A stretch of 64,000 nucleotides of DNA, taken from contig JADJXS010000001.1 of the NCBI GenBank assembly GCA_016710275.1, positions 2,418,001-2,482,000 of the forward strand, written 5' to 3'. Each line of letters opens with the position of its first letter. Within the stretch, counting starts at the first letter, position 1. The stretch comes from Phycisphaerales bacterium. Its GTDB lineage: Bacteria > Planctomycetota > Phycisphaerae > UBA1845 > Fen-1342. Both the position numbers and the translations under genes were made by a program. This document shows, in pieces, positions 28,295 through 37,100 of this stretch. The notes below the pieces were generated by a model, which was given only the letters and a program-made list of their open reading frames with translations, was not told the origin of the DNA and searched no databases.

Positions 28295-29622
28295 TGCCGA
28301 TTCTTCGCCATCTCCGTGACTCTCATGTGCGCCGCAGCGCCCCGGCGTTCGCAATCGCCGCGGGCGTGGCCGCCGCGACGCTGCTGCCGGCCGTTGGGTG
28401 CAATGGTCCTCAACGCGGCCAGGGCGGCCCCCCGGCGGATCCTCCGGCCCCGATCACATTCGAGCTGCGGGCTGCCGGGCTTCCGGAAAAGGGCATCTGG
28501 AAATGTGATCCCGCGGTTGGAGACATCAACGGGGACGGACTGCTGGACCTTGCGGCAATTCCGCGGCTGCAGCCCAGCACGCTGGCGTGGATCAACGGCG
28601 GCAAGGGCAATTGGCAGACCGCCGCGGCGGGATTGGACTGGGGCCGGCAGACTTGCGGCGGGGACATTGAGCTGGCGGACGTCAACCGTGACGGCAAGCT
28701 CGACATTGTGGTCGCGGATCACTGTCACGGAATTTCGGTGTTCCTGGGCGATGGCGCCGGCCGCTGGAGCCTGGCTGCGGATCGCCTGCACCCAATGCTG
28801 ACGGGCGAGGATGGAAGCACGACTGCGCATCTCGGCGCCGAGTCCGTCACCGTCGGCGACGTCAACGGCGATGGTCATCCTGACCTGGTCGCGGTCGGCA
28901 GCGACGACGGCGGAATCAACGTCTGGCACGGTGATGGAACCGGGAGCAACTGGACGCGAGTGGACGACGATCTCCCCAAGACGCGCTTCGGCGTTCGCGT
29001 TCTGCTGCACGATGTCAACGGCGATGGTCGGCTTGATATTCTCTGCACGCGGGAAGAGGGACCGCGCTGCTGGCTCAACAACGGCGACGGCACCTGGGGG
29101 CCGTATTCAGTGGGCTTTCCGTCACCCGTCAGCGGCGGAATCTACAACGGCCTGGCGGTGGCGGACTTGAACCGCGACGGGCGACCGGACGTCATCGTGG
29201 GGAACTGGATCGACGGGCCGGAGGTTTACCTGCAGCGCGCCGACGGCGCCTGGCAAAAGCAGCCCACCGTCTTCCCGGATTGCAAGGGCGGCGGATGGGG
29301 CGTGGCCGTCGCAGACATGGATCAGGACGGCCACCTCGACATCGTGTTCTGCGGTCGCCTGCCGCAGGAAGTTGGATACGTGTACGGCGTTTTTCTTCTC
29401 CTGGGTGACGGAACCGGCTCTTCATGGCGCTACATTCGGAATTCCGGGCTACCGAACACGGGGCTGGAATACAGTTGGGGCGTGGAAGTGGCGGACTTCA
29501 ACAACGACGGCGTACCGGACATTGTGGCCGTCAGCGGCTCATCGCCGGTCAGTGGTGAGCAGACGGCGCCCGTGGTTCCGCAACGCGTCCTGACGTGGTT
29601 TGGAAAGAAGCAGGCGCGCTGA
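28294..29622 (+). CDS. FG-GAP/VCBS repeat lipoprotein, predicted seven-bladed propeller
   Basis: A 442-residue lipoprotein with lipobox AVGC (Cys36). The rest is seven FG-GAP/VCBS-type repeats, each with a calcium-binding loop: DINGDGLLDLAAI, DVNRDGKLDIVVAD, DVNGDGHPDLVAVG, DVNGDGRLDILCTR, DLNRDGRPDVIVGN, DMDQDGHLDIVFCG and DFNNDGVPDIVAVSG. Seven repeats suit a closed beta-propeller like integrin alpha chains. Likely outer-membrane or periplasm-facing binding or assembly protein. Its ATG overlaps the stop of the preceding lipoprotein gene, and about 190 bases separate it from the collagen-stalk gene. Confidence 0.83.
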   Translation: MPILRHLRDSHVRRSAPAFAIAAGVAAATLLPAVGCNGPQRGQGGPPADPPAPITFELRAAGLPEKGIWKCDPAVGDINGDGLLDLAAIPRLQPSTLAWINGGKGNWQTAAAGLDWGRQTCGGDIELADVNRDGKLDIVVADHCHGISVFLGDGAGRWSLAADRLHPMLTGEDGSTTAHLGAESVTVGDVNGDGHPDLVAVGSDDGGINVWHGDGTGSNWTRVDDDLPKTRFGVRVLLHDVNGDGRLDILCTREEGPRCWLNNGDGTWGPYSVGFPSPVSGGIYNGLAVADLNRDGRPDVIVGNWIDGPEVYLQRADGAWQKQPTVFPDCKGGGWGVAVADMDQDGHLDIVFCGRLPQEVGYVYGVFLLLGDGTGSSWRYIRNSGLPNTGLEYSWGVEVADFNNDGVPDIVAVSGSSPVSGEQTAPVVPQRVLTWFGKKQAR

Positions 29623-29646
29623 CCGCGCGGGTTGAGGGCAGGGCAG

Positions 29647-29680
29647 AGAGCACTCGGCCTGCGCGGCGGGTTGCTCTTTC
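29647..29680 (+). terminator. Weak terminator-like hairpin after the FG-GAP gene
   Basis: AGAGCA (29647-29652) and TGCTCT (29672-29677) pair around an inner GCC/GGC, then TTTC follows. Weak. Confidence 0.35.
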
Positions 29681-29813
29681 ATGCCGGGGCGAAGCGAGTG
29701 GGTTTTTCATAATCGTCGGGCCCATTCTGTAGGGCAGGGGCGCTGCTGCGCCGCCGTTCTCCCGGTCCGGGCGGCACAGGCAGCGCGGGGTTTTTGGGTT
29801 GGGGAACGAAGCC

Positions 29814-31649
29814 ATGTATCGCGACACGACCGTTTCGGTTTGTGCGCAGCGATTGCTGCGCGCTGCGGCCTTTGGATTGCCGGCTGCGCTGCTGCTGGGC
29901 GGCTGCCCGGCGGACATCAGTTCAATCGAGCAGGAGCTGCGCGCCATCGCGCAGGAGGAGATCGCGCGCTCGCCGCTGGTCGCGTCCGCCGGCGCGGACG
30001 GTGACGACGGAGTGAGCGGTCCCGTCGGTGCGGACGGCCTGCCCGGAGCCGTGGGTCCGCAGGGGCCGCAAGGAGTTCAAGGAATTCCGGGAAGTCCCGG
30101 AGCGACCGGTCCGGCCGGCGCGCCGGGCGAGCGTGGCCCGACCGGCGCTGCCGGCGCTGCGGGCGCAGCCGGCGTCAACGGGCAGGATGGCGCCACCGGG
30201 CCTGCGGGACCGGCCGGGGAAGCCGGCTCGGCCGGGCCGGCTGGTGAAATCGGACCGATCGGTCCGACCGGCGCGCAGGGAGAAATCGGCCCCATCGGGC
30301 CTGCCGGTCCATCTGGCGAGATCGGCCCGGCCGGGCCGCAGGGAGAGACCGGGCCGGCGGGCGAACGCGGCGAACCCGGGCCGGCGGGCGAACCCGGACC
30401 TGCAGGTCCGCCGGGTGAGCCGGGGCTGATCGGGCCGCCGGGTGAAGTCGGACCGATGGGGCCACCGGGCGAGGCTGGCCCGATCGGACCGCAGGGCGAG
30501 ATGGGGCCGCAAGGACCGCCCGGTGATTCAGCCGACATCATCGCCGGCGAAGGACTCTCGCGCAACGGCGACACGATTTCGATCGATGCGCAATATGCCA
30601 ACAACACGTTCTGGCGCATCGGCGGAAATGTCGGCGCAGACGTGCCGCTGTTCCTGGGTACCAGCGACCTCACCGAACTGCGATTGGGTGTGGGCGGCCT
30701 GGCGGCGCTTCGCATCGACAGTGCGACCGTTCCGAACCTGGCGGGCGGCTTTGTCGGAAACACGATCGCGCCAGGCGTGCTCGGAGCAATGGCTCTCGGC
30801 GGCGGCGCGGCGGACGATGGATTCGGCAACCCGGCGGAGCACCTGGTGACCGCGGATTTCGCCACTGTGCTGGGCGGATTGGACAACGCGGCGGTGACGT
30901 TTGCCGCGATCACGACCGGCGGTCGCTCAAACGTCGCCGCCGGGAATTATGCGGGCGTCTTTGCCGGGCATCAGAACATGACCAACGCCTACGCGGCGGT
31001 TGTGCTCGGCGGCGAGATGAACACCGCTTCCGGCGCACACAGTGCCGCGCTGGGACGACGTGCACAGGCCATGCACGCCGGCGCATTCGTTTTCGCAGAC
31101 ACCACCGAGGCGGACTTCGTCTCCGAGCGCGCCAACCAGTTCGCCGTTCGTGCGCTGGGTGGTGCGCGCTTCAACGTCGGCGTCGCCTCCTCGGTCGAGT
31201 TTCGACAGGTGGACAATCGCTTGATCAGCGCATCCAACGGCGCGTTCCTCAGCCTCGGCGGAACGTGGACAAACGCCTCCGATCGGGCCGGAAAGGCGAA
31301 CATCGTCGTGGCCGACGGTGCTGCCACGCTGCGAGCCGTCGAGGAACTGCCGATCTACACTTGGAACTATCTGGCGGAGGGCGATGCGGTTCGGCGGATG
31401 GGGCCGATGGCGGACGATTTTCACCGCCTCTTCGGCCTCGGGTCGGATGACCGCCACATCAGCACGGTAGACGTGGACGGCGTTCTTTTGGCCGCGACAA
31501 AGGCGACGATCGGGCGGTTGAAGGTCGCTGAAACCACGATCGAGGCTCAGGCGGCGCGGATCCGCGCGCTGGAGCTTGCCAATGACCAACTCGCGGCGCG
31601 GGTTGCAGCAATCGAGCGTGCGTTGTCCGGCGGCGGACCGAATCCGTAA
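29814..31649 (+). CDS. Collagen-like lipoprotein fibre with S74 self-cleaving chaperone domain
   Basis: A 611-residue lipoprotein. Residues 1-31 form the signal with lipobox LLGGC (Cys31). A 28-residue segment follows, then an uninterrupted collagen-like run of 60 Gly-X-Y triplets from Gly60 to about 239. Residues about 240-480 resemble trimeric-adhesin head repeats ([31 protein letters not shown]). The C-terminus from Ser489 looks like the intramolecular chaperone of phage tailspikes (peptidase S74): SDRAGKANI with Ser489 and Lys494 five residues on, then PIYTWNY, followed by a coiled coil to residue 611. This suggests a trimeric surface fibre with an autocleaved tip. A GGGGA-rich site precedes the ATG. 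Confidence 0.82.
   Translation: MYRDTTVSVCAQRLLRAAAFGLPAALLLGGCPADISSIEQELRAIAQEEIARSPLVASAGADGDDGVSGPVGADGLPGAVGPQGPQGVQGIPGSPGATGPAGAPGERGPTGAAGAAGAAGVNGQDGATGPAGPAGEAGSAGPAGEIGPIGPTGAQGEIGPIGPAGPSGEIGPAGPQGETGPAGERGEPGPAGEPGPAGPPGEPGLIGPPGEVGPMGPPGEAGPIGPQGEMGPQGPPGDSADIIAGEGLSRNGDTISIDAQYANNTFWRIGGNVGADVPLFLGTSDLTELRLGVGGLAALRIDSATVPNLAGGFVGNTIAPGVLGAMALGGGAADDGFGNPAEHLVTADFATVLGGLDNAAVTFAAITTGGRSNVAAGNYAGVFAGHQNMTNAYAAVVLGGEMNTASGAHSAALGRRAQAMHAGAFVFADTTEADFVSERANQFAVRALGGARFNVGVASSVEFRQVDNRLISASNGAFLSLGGTWTNASDRAGKANIVVADGAATLRAVEELPIYTWNYLAEGDAVRRMGPMADDFHRLFGLGSDDRHISTVDVDGVLLAATKATIGRLKVAETTIEAQAARIRALELANDQLAARVAAIERALSGGGPNP
29991..30530 (+). repeat. DNA encoding 60 Gly-X-Y triplets
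   Basis: A 540-base, GC-rich stretch of imperfect 9-base units encoding the collagen-like region of the 29814 gene. No break in the Gly register is seen. Confidence 0.9.
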
Positions 31650-31666
31650 CTCGTTTCAGACAATGG

Positions 31667-31701
31667 CCCAGTGGCGCGGGAAACACGCTCGCGCCTCTGG
31701 G
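31667..31701 (+). terminator. Hairpin terminator of the collagen-fibre gene
   Basis: CCCAG-T-GGCGCG pairs with CGCGCC-T-CTGGG around an 11-base loop, 11 paired bases with one mismatch, 18 bases after the stop. No T-run follows. Confidence 0.5.
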
Positions 31702-31893
31702 TCCGCCTGCTGTAACCTGCTCCAATCCTCCGTTTGATTTTTCATAAGACAATCGTCATGGGGGCATCCGGCTCGCTTACGTTGTGCCATCTCGACCGTA
31801 AGTGCCTATCCTCAAAGCGTCTGCGCAATTGTCACGGCGAAGAACAGTCCGAATTTGTTCGCGTCGGGTAATTTCTCAATTCTGACAATCGCA

Positions 31894-31921
31894 TTGCGTT
31901 TGTTACCGGTTCCGGTACACT
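31894..31921 (+). promoter_or_regulatory. Candidate promoter of the vWA gene
   Basis: TTGCGT (31894-31899), 16 bases, TACACT (31916-31921). Each hexamer matches four bases or so. The leader would be about 275 bases. Confidence 0.4.
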
Positions 31922-32204
31922 TCTAGCTCGTCCGTGAGTGCTTTCGGTTCATCGGTTGTGCCGCGAGTTCCAGCTTCCGCAGCATCGAAACCGAGAACGG
32001 CGTTGAAAGCCCGATCGGACGCTTTTTCGCGCCCGTAACCGATCTCGGTCGGGCTTCACGCACGGAAGGGTGCGGAGCGAATTCGCTTCGGGGGCAGGAT
32101 GCCGCCAAACATCAACCGCGCCGCAGGCTGCCTGCCGCGGCGCGTCATACGGGTGCACCGCCGTCGACAACCCGGCGGTGCGTCAAGGCGATGGAGGTGC
32201 GGCG

Positions 32205-33947
32205 ATGACCGTGTTTCAGTGGCGGGTGGTGGGCCTCGTGGGGCTGGTTCTTGGATACCTTTCGTCCGCGGCGGCCGCCAGCCGCGAAGTCGTGTTCGCG
32301 CTTGATCTGTCCGGCAGCATTTCCGAGTCGGAGATGCAGTTGGAGATCAACGGGATCAAGAACACGGTCAGTGAGATCATCCCGCGCGACGGGTCGGTGC
32401 GGGTCGGCGTCGTGGTGTACTCGGATCGGGCCCGCGTGCTTTTGCCGCTGACGCCGGTCACGACATCGAGCATCGCCACGATCATTCATCCGGCGCTGGA
32501 CTCGGTTGCCACGCACGAGTATCGCTGGGGCGCGACGAACCTCGCAGACGCGCTGTTCAAGTCGCGGACACTGCTGGGCGGACCAGGCTCAGTAACGACT
32601 GCGGATTACATCATCCTGGTCGGTGACGGCGAGGACAACCGCACCTCGCCCGAGGCGGTTTTCAACGAGTGCGAAGCCTCCCTGAACGCCGGTGTACGCG
32701 TCTGCGCGATTGCGGTCGGCGCCACCCCGGCCGGCGCAGAGCAGTTGCGCATGATCGCGGAACACACGGGCGGCGAGTACGGCGAAGCGGCCGAGTTCTC
32801 GCAGTTTGATCCGATCTGCGCGGATTGCCTGGGAATCATCGCCACCCCCCGCGGCCGGATGGATACGTCGCGAAAAGGCAGCCTGCTGGTGTACTCAAAC
32901 GTCGAGGTCCGTTGGGATGCGGGCGGAAACGTCATTCAGGACACGTTTCTCGAGATGTCCAACGATTACCCCGACTCGGTTGCGGTGCAGCTCTACTTCG
33001 TCAACGGCGATCTTCCCAGCGCGATTGAGCCGGGCTGGAACATCCTCGACAATGTGATTCATCTCACGCAGGACGAATCCACTTACTGGTCGGCCGCCAC
33101 CGGGCTGCCGAAGGGAGTCTCGCCCTGGTCGGCGCTGGATCCAGGTCCGCCGCCGGGTCGGCCGGACGCGGACGTCCCGGGGGCGCGCGTGCTGCGCGGC
33201 GCCGTGTATGCCTGGGCGGTGGATCGCTTCAACGGGCAGATCCGCTGGAACCACCTCAGCGGCAAAGCAATGATCGTGAACTATGCGGATGCCAGCGCGG
33301 CCGAGTACCCGGTCTGGGCGGCGCAGGCCATGGGAGTCGAGCACGGTTTGCGGGTCGGGCAAGGGGGCGTGCTGCGGCTCAACGGCCTCGATTACGAGCA
33401 GGCGCCGGATCAGTTGATTCTCGATTTCGTCGCGTCCGGGTCGATGGCCCTGTCCGGGGGCGGTGCGCTGGTCGGCGTGGATACGGACCTCACCCTTCAC
33501 CCGGTCTCCGTGGATTTCCGCCAGGAGACCACCGGCCCGGTGCTGACCAAGGCGCGCTTCGACATCTGGAACGAGAATGAGGTCCGCTTCTCCAACACCG
33601 AGGTCTGTGTCTCCTGCTGGCATCAGCAACTGTTGAGCGCGTACGCCTCGATTCCCAATCATTTCCTTTTGGGAAACCTCCAGACCAATAAGGGCAAGGC
33701 CCGCATCGACGGCATTGCCAGCATCGCCGTTTGCGGTCCACAAAGCGTCAACGCGGCTCTGATCGGCGTTTCGGTCCGCGAATTGGGCTTTGAGGGCGGT
33801 CAGCGTCGCGGCCTGACGGGAGGGGCGCTGGTGGGGGCCGGCGATGAGGCGGCACAGATTCTGTACGACGTCCTAACAGGGCCGTCCGAAGTACGCGAAC
33901 GGGCATCGACTCTCGACGGTGAGTCCATCTTTGAGTCGATCCGATAA
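32205..33947 (+). CDS. Secreted von Willebrand factor A domain protein
   Basis: A 580-residue exported protein. A signal peptide covers about 1-26 (SSAAAASREV). The vWA domain runs from about 28 to 215 with the metal-dependent adhesion site DLSGS (Asp34, Ser36, Ser38), a later Thr (GATNLADAL) and DYIILVGDGEDNRTSP for the last part of the site. After residue 235 there is a strand-rich region with no family I can name, including PNHFLLGNLQTNKGKARIDGIASIAVCGP near the end and a CVSC pair. Typical role: calcium/magnesium-dependent ligand binding at the envelope. GGAGG lies seven bases before the ATG. Confidence 0.82.
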   Translation: MTVFQWRVVGLVGLVLGYLSSAAAASREVVFALDLSGSISESEMQLEINGIKNTVSEIIPRDGSVRVGVVVYSDRARVLLPLTPVTTSSIATIIHPALDSVATHEYRWGATNLADALFKSRTLLGGPGSVTTADYIILVGDGEDNRTSPEAVFNECEASLNAGVRVCAIAVGATPAGAEQLRMIAEHTGGEYGEAAEFSQFDPICADCLGIIATPRGRMDTSRKGSLLVYSNVEVRWDAGGNVIQDTFLEMSNDYPDSVAVQLYFVNGDLPSAIEPGWNILDNVIHLTQDESTYWSAATGLPKGVSPWSALDPGPPPGRPDADVPGARVLRGAVYAWAVDRFNGQIRWNHLSGKAMIVNYADASAAEYPVWAAQAMGVEHGLRVGQGGVLRLNGLDYEQAPDQLILDFVASGSMALSGGGALVGVDTDLTLHPVSVDFRQETTGPVLTKARFDIWNENEVRFSNTEVCVSCWHQQLLSAYASIPNHFLLGNLQTNKGKARIDGIASIAVCGPQSVNAALIGVSVRELGFEGGQRRGLTGGALVGAGDEAAQILYDVLTGPSEVRERASTLDGESIFESIR

Positions 33948-34005
33948 CTGGCTCCCGATCCGAGCGTCGGCACAGCCGATCCGCGGATCGCGTTTCGGAA
34001 AGGCG

Positions 34006-34034
34006 TTCGCATTGGCGGGCAACCCGGTTATACT
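34006..34034 (+). promoter_or_regulatory. Promoter of the kelch/Ig/dockerin gene
   Basis: TTCGCA (34006-34011), 17-base spacer, TATACT (34029-34034). A 12-base palindrome GATCCGCGGATC lies at 33978-33989, and the leader contains GGGTGCGCACCC, another perfect palindrome. Leader about 146 bases. Confidence 0.5.
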
Positions 34035-34186
34035 GCGGGGGTTGCAGCCGCGCGGAGGGGTGCGCACCCGCCGCGGACGGCTGGAGGGAACGGGCCCCAT
34101 TTGATCTCGACGCTCTCGGCGCGCGCCTGCCGCTGCGCTGCGAGTCGGCGTCGAGTGGTGTTCGTGATTTGGAAGGAAGACAATCC

Positions 34187-37100
34187 ATGCAGACACTCAG
34201 CGCTCCAAGGAGCGGGGGCCGTGCAATTGCCGAAGCGGGTTTCGCGCGTGGCGCGGCCCTGCGGGCAGTCGCCGCGATGTTCATGCTTGCCGTGGGGGTG
34301 AATTCAGCGCTGGCGCAATGCACGGCGTCCTGGAGCGGCGCCACACCCGCATCGCGCTATGGCCATTCCATGGCCTATGACTCTGCGCGCGGCGTGACCG
34401 TGATTTTTGCCGGAACGGACGGCAACCTGCGGTTCCGCGAGACCTGGGAGTGGAACGGAACGACGCGCACGCTCAGGGCCAACAGCGGTCCGGAGGAGCG
34501 CGAGTCGGCGTCGATGGCGTATGACGCCGTTCGGGGCGTGACGGTGATGTTCGGCGGGTTCAACGGCTCGCCGATGAACGACACGTGGGAATGGAACGGC
34601 AGTACGTGGATCCAGCGTGCGATCACCGGGCCGGGGGCGCGCTTCGGTCACGCGATGGTGTTCAACGCCGCCCGCGGCACGGTGATGCTGTTCGGCGGCT
34701 ATGACGGGGCGAACTACAAGAACGATACCTGGGAATACAACGGCACATCGTGGGTTCAGATCGCCGCGCCCGGCCCGAGCGGCCGCCGCTATCACTCGAT
34801 GACCTATGACAGCAACCGGCAGCGCGTCGTGCTCCACGGCGGTACTGACGGCGCGTACAGCCGCGAGACGTGGGAGCTGGCGGGCCTGAGCTGGCAGTTG
34901 ATGGCCAACAACGCCCCCGCGCAGATCGCGAATTCCGCCCTGGCCTATGACGCCGAGAGCCAGGTGACGGTTTTCTTCGGCGGCTACAACGGCAGCTACA
35001 ACGGCGAGACGTGGAGTTGGAACGGCTCGGCATGGTCTCTGCGCTCCACGACCGGCCCGGCGCCGCGCGGCTTGCACGCGATGGCCTACGACGCATCGCG
35101 CGATCGCGTCGTCGCGTATGGCGGCCAGAAGTCCGACGGAAACGACGGCGAGTTGTGGGAATGGAATCAGAATGCCAGTTCGTGGACGCTGCGCACCAGC
35201 GGCGGGCCCTCTGCGCGCTACTGGCACGCAATGGCCTATGACACCACGAACCAGCAGGCGGTGCTCTTCGGCGGACAGGACGGCTTCGGCATCAGCGGCG
35301 AGACCTGGACGCTCGACGCCGGCAACTGGACGCAGCACTTTGTCGCCGGTCCGACTCCGCGCTACTGGCATGCCATGGCGCACGACATCACGCGCTCCGT
35401 CACCGTGCTTTTCGGCGGAAACACCGGCGCTCGAAACGGCGAGACCTGGGAGTGGAACGGGACAAGCTGGACGCAGCGCATGGTCTCCGGCCCCAGCGGT
35501 CGTGACGGCCACGCGATGGCGTTTGACGCGGCGCGCAATCGCGTGGTGCTGTTCGGCGGGCGCGACGTCGCCAACCAGACCAAGCAGGACACGTGGGAGT
35601 GGAACGGCACGACCTGGACGCTGCGCTCCAGCACCGGTCCGACGGCTCGCTACTGGCACGCGATGACCTACGACTCCAACCGCCAGCGCGTGGTGATGTT
35701 CGGCGGCATCGACAGTGTCGGCCTCAAAAAGGACATCTGGGAGTGGGATGGCACGATCTGGACGCTGCGCACGGCGCCCGGCGGGCCGACCGCACGCTCC
35801 GGCGCGGTACTCGTCTATGACGCCAATCGCGGTCGAGCGGTTGTGCATGGGGGCTATGACGGCCTGCCCGCTTCCGACACATGGGAAATCAACCTCGGCG
35901 CGAATCCCGCAGCCTGGATATCACAGCCGCCCGGCGGTCCGTCCGCGCGCCAGCGGCATGCCGGCTGCTTCGCACTCAATCGTGGCGCCGTGGTCGTATT
36001 CGGCGGCACGTTGACCGGCGCAGGCCAGCTAGGCGACTCGTGGCAGTATGGCGCCAGCGGGGGATTCCCCAGCATCACGGGGCAGCCGCAGCCGCTGACG
36101 CGCTGCCTGGGCCAATCCGCTTCGTTCAGTGTGACGGCCAGCGGCACCGGCCTCTCGTATCAGTGGCGCAAGAACAGCACGAATATCACCGGCGCAACGT
36201 CGGCAACCTTCAACATCGCTGCAGTCAGCGCGGCCGACGCCGCCAATTACGACGTGGTTGTCACGAACGCCTGCGGCAGCGTGAGCAGCGCCAGCGTCGC
36301 ACTGACCGTATCGAGCGCGCCGACGATCTCGGCGCACCCGCAATCCCTGACGCGCTGCGTGGGTGTGAGCGCTTCGTTCAGCGTGACCGCCAGCGGCGCG
36401 GGGCTTTCGTACCAGTGGCGCAAAGGCACCACCCCGATCGACGGCGCAACCGCCTCGACCTACCAGATCACCTCGGTCGTCGTGGGCGACGCCGGCAGCT
36501 ACGACTGCATCATCAGCAGCAGTTGCGGCAACGTCATGAGCAACGCCGCTTCGCTCACCGTGCAGAACGTGCCGACCATCAACACCCATCCGCAGGCGGT
36601 CACGATCTGCGAGGGTGGGGATGCGCTGTTCAGCGTCTCCGCCACCGGTGACGGCCAGTTGACCTATCAGTGGCGGAAGAACTCCTCGCCGCTGATCGGC
36701 GCGAACAGCCCATCGCTCGAAGTCGGCTTCGCAGCCCCCTCGGACGCCGGTACCTATGATTGCGTCGTCACGAACGGCTGCGGCAGCGCCACCTCCAACG
36801 GTGCGCTGCTGACCATCTCGGCCGGCCCGCAGGTCACGCAGCAACCGCAGGCCGCCTCGCGCTGCGTCGGGCAGTCAGTCACTTTCAACGTCACGGCGAC
36901 CGGCGCTGCGCCGATCACGTACCAGTGGCGGAAGGCCTCCAATCCAATCAACGGCGCGACGGCATCCTCTCTGACGCTCAATGGCCTCGGGTTGACCGAC
37001 GCCGGTGTCTACGACGTGGTCGTCACAACGCCCTGCGGCTCGACCACCAGCCAGACGGCCGCGCTGGCCGTCAACGACGGCCCGACCATCACGCAGCACC

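Larger units (their letters stand above)
31650..32204 (+). other. Non-coding region with terminator and promoter
   Basis: About 555 bases. It starts with a terminator hairpin at 31667-31701 and includes an AT-richer segment (31740-31930) that holds a TTGCGT/TACACT promoter, then about 280 bases of leader with a possible GCCCGA/TCGGGC stem. No coding gene is recognised. Confidence 0.5.

Noticed and set aside
29991..30530. Collagen-like repeat as a mobile or CRISPR-like array
   Set aside because: The units are imperfect and in frame with a Gly-X-Y protein; it is coding repeat DNA.
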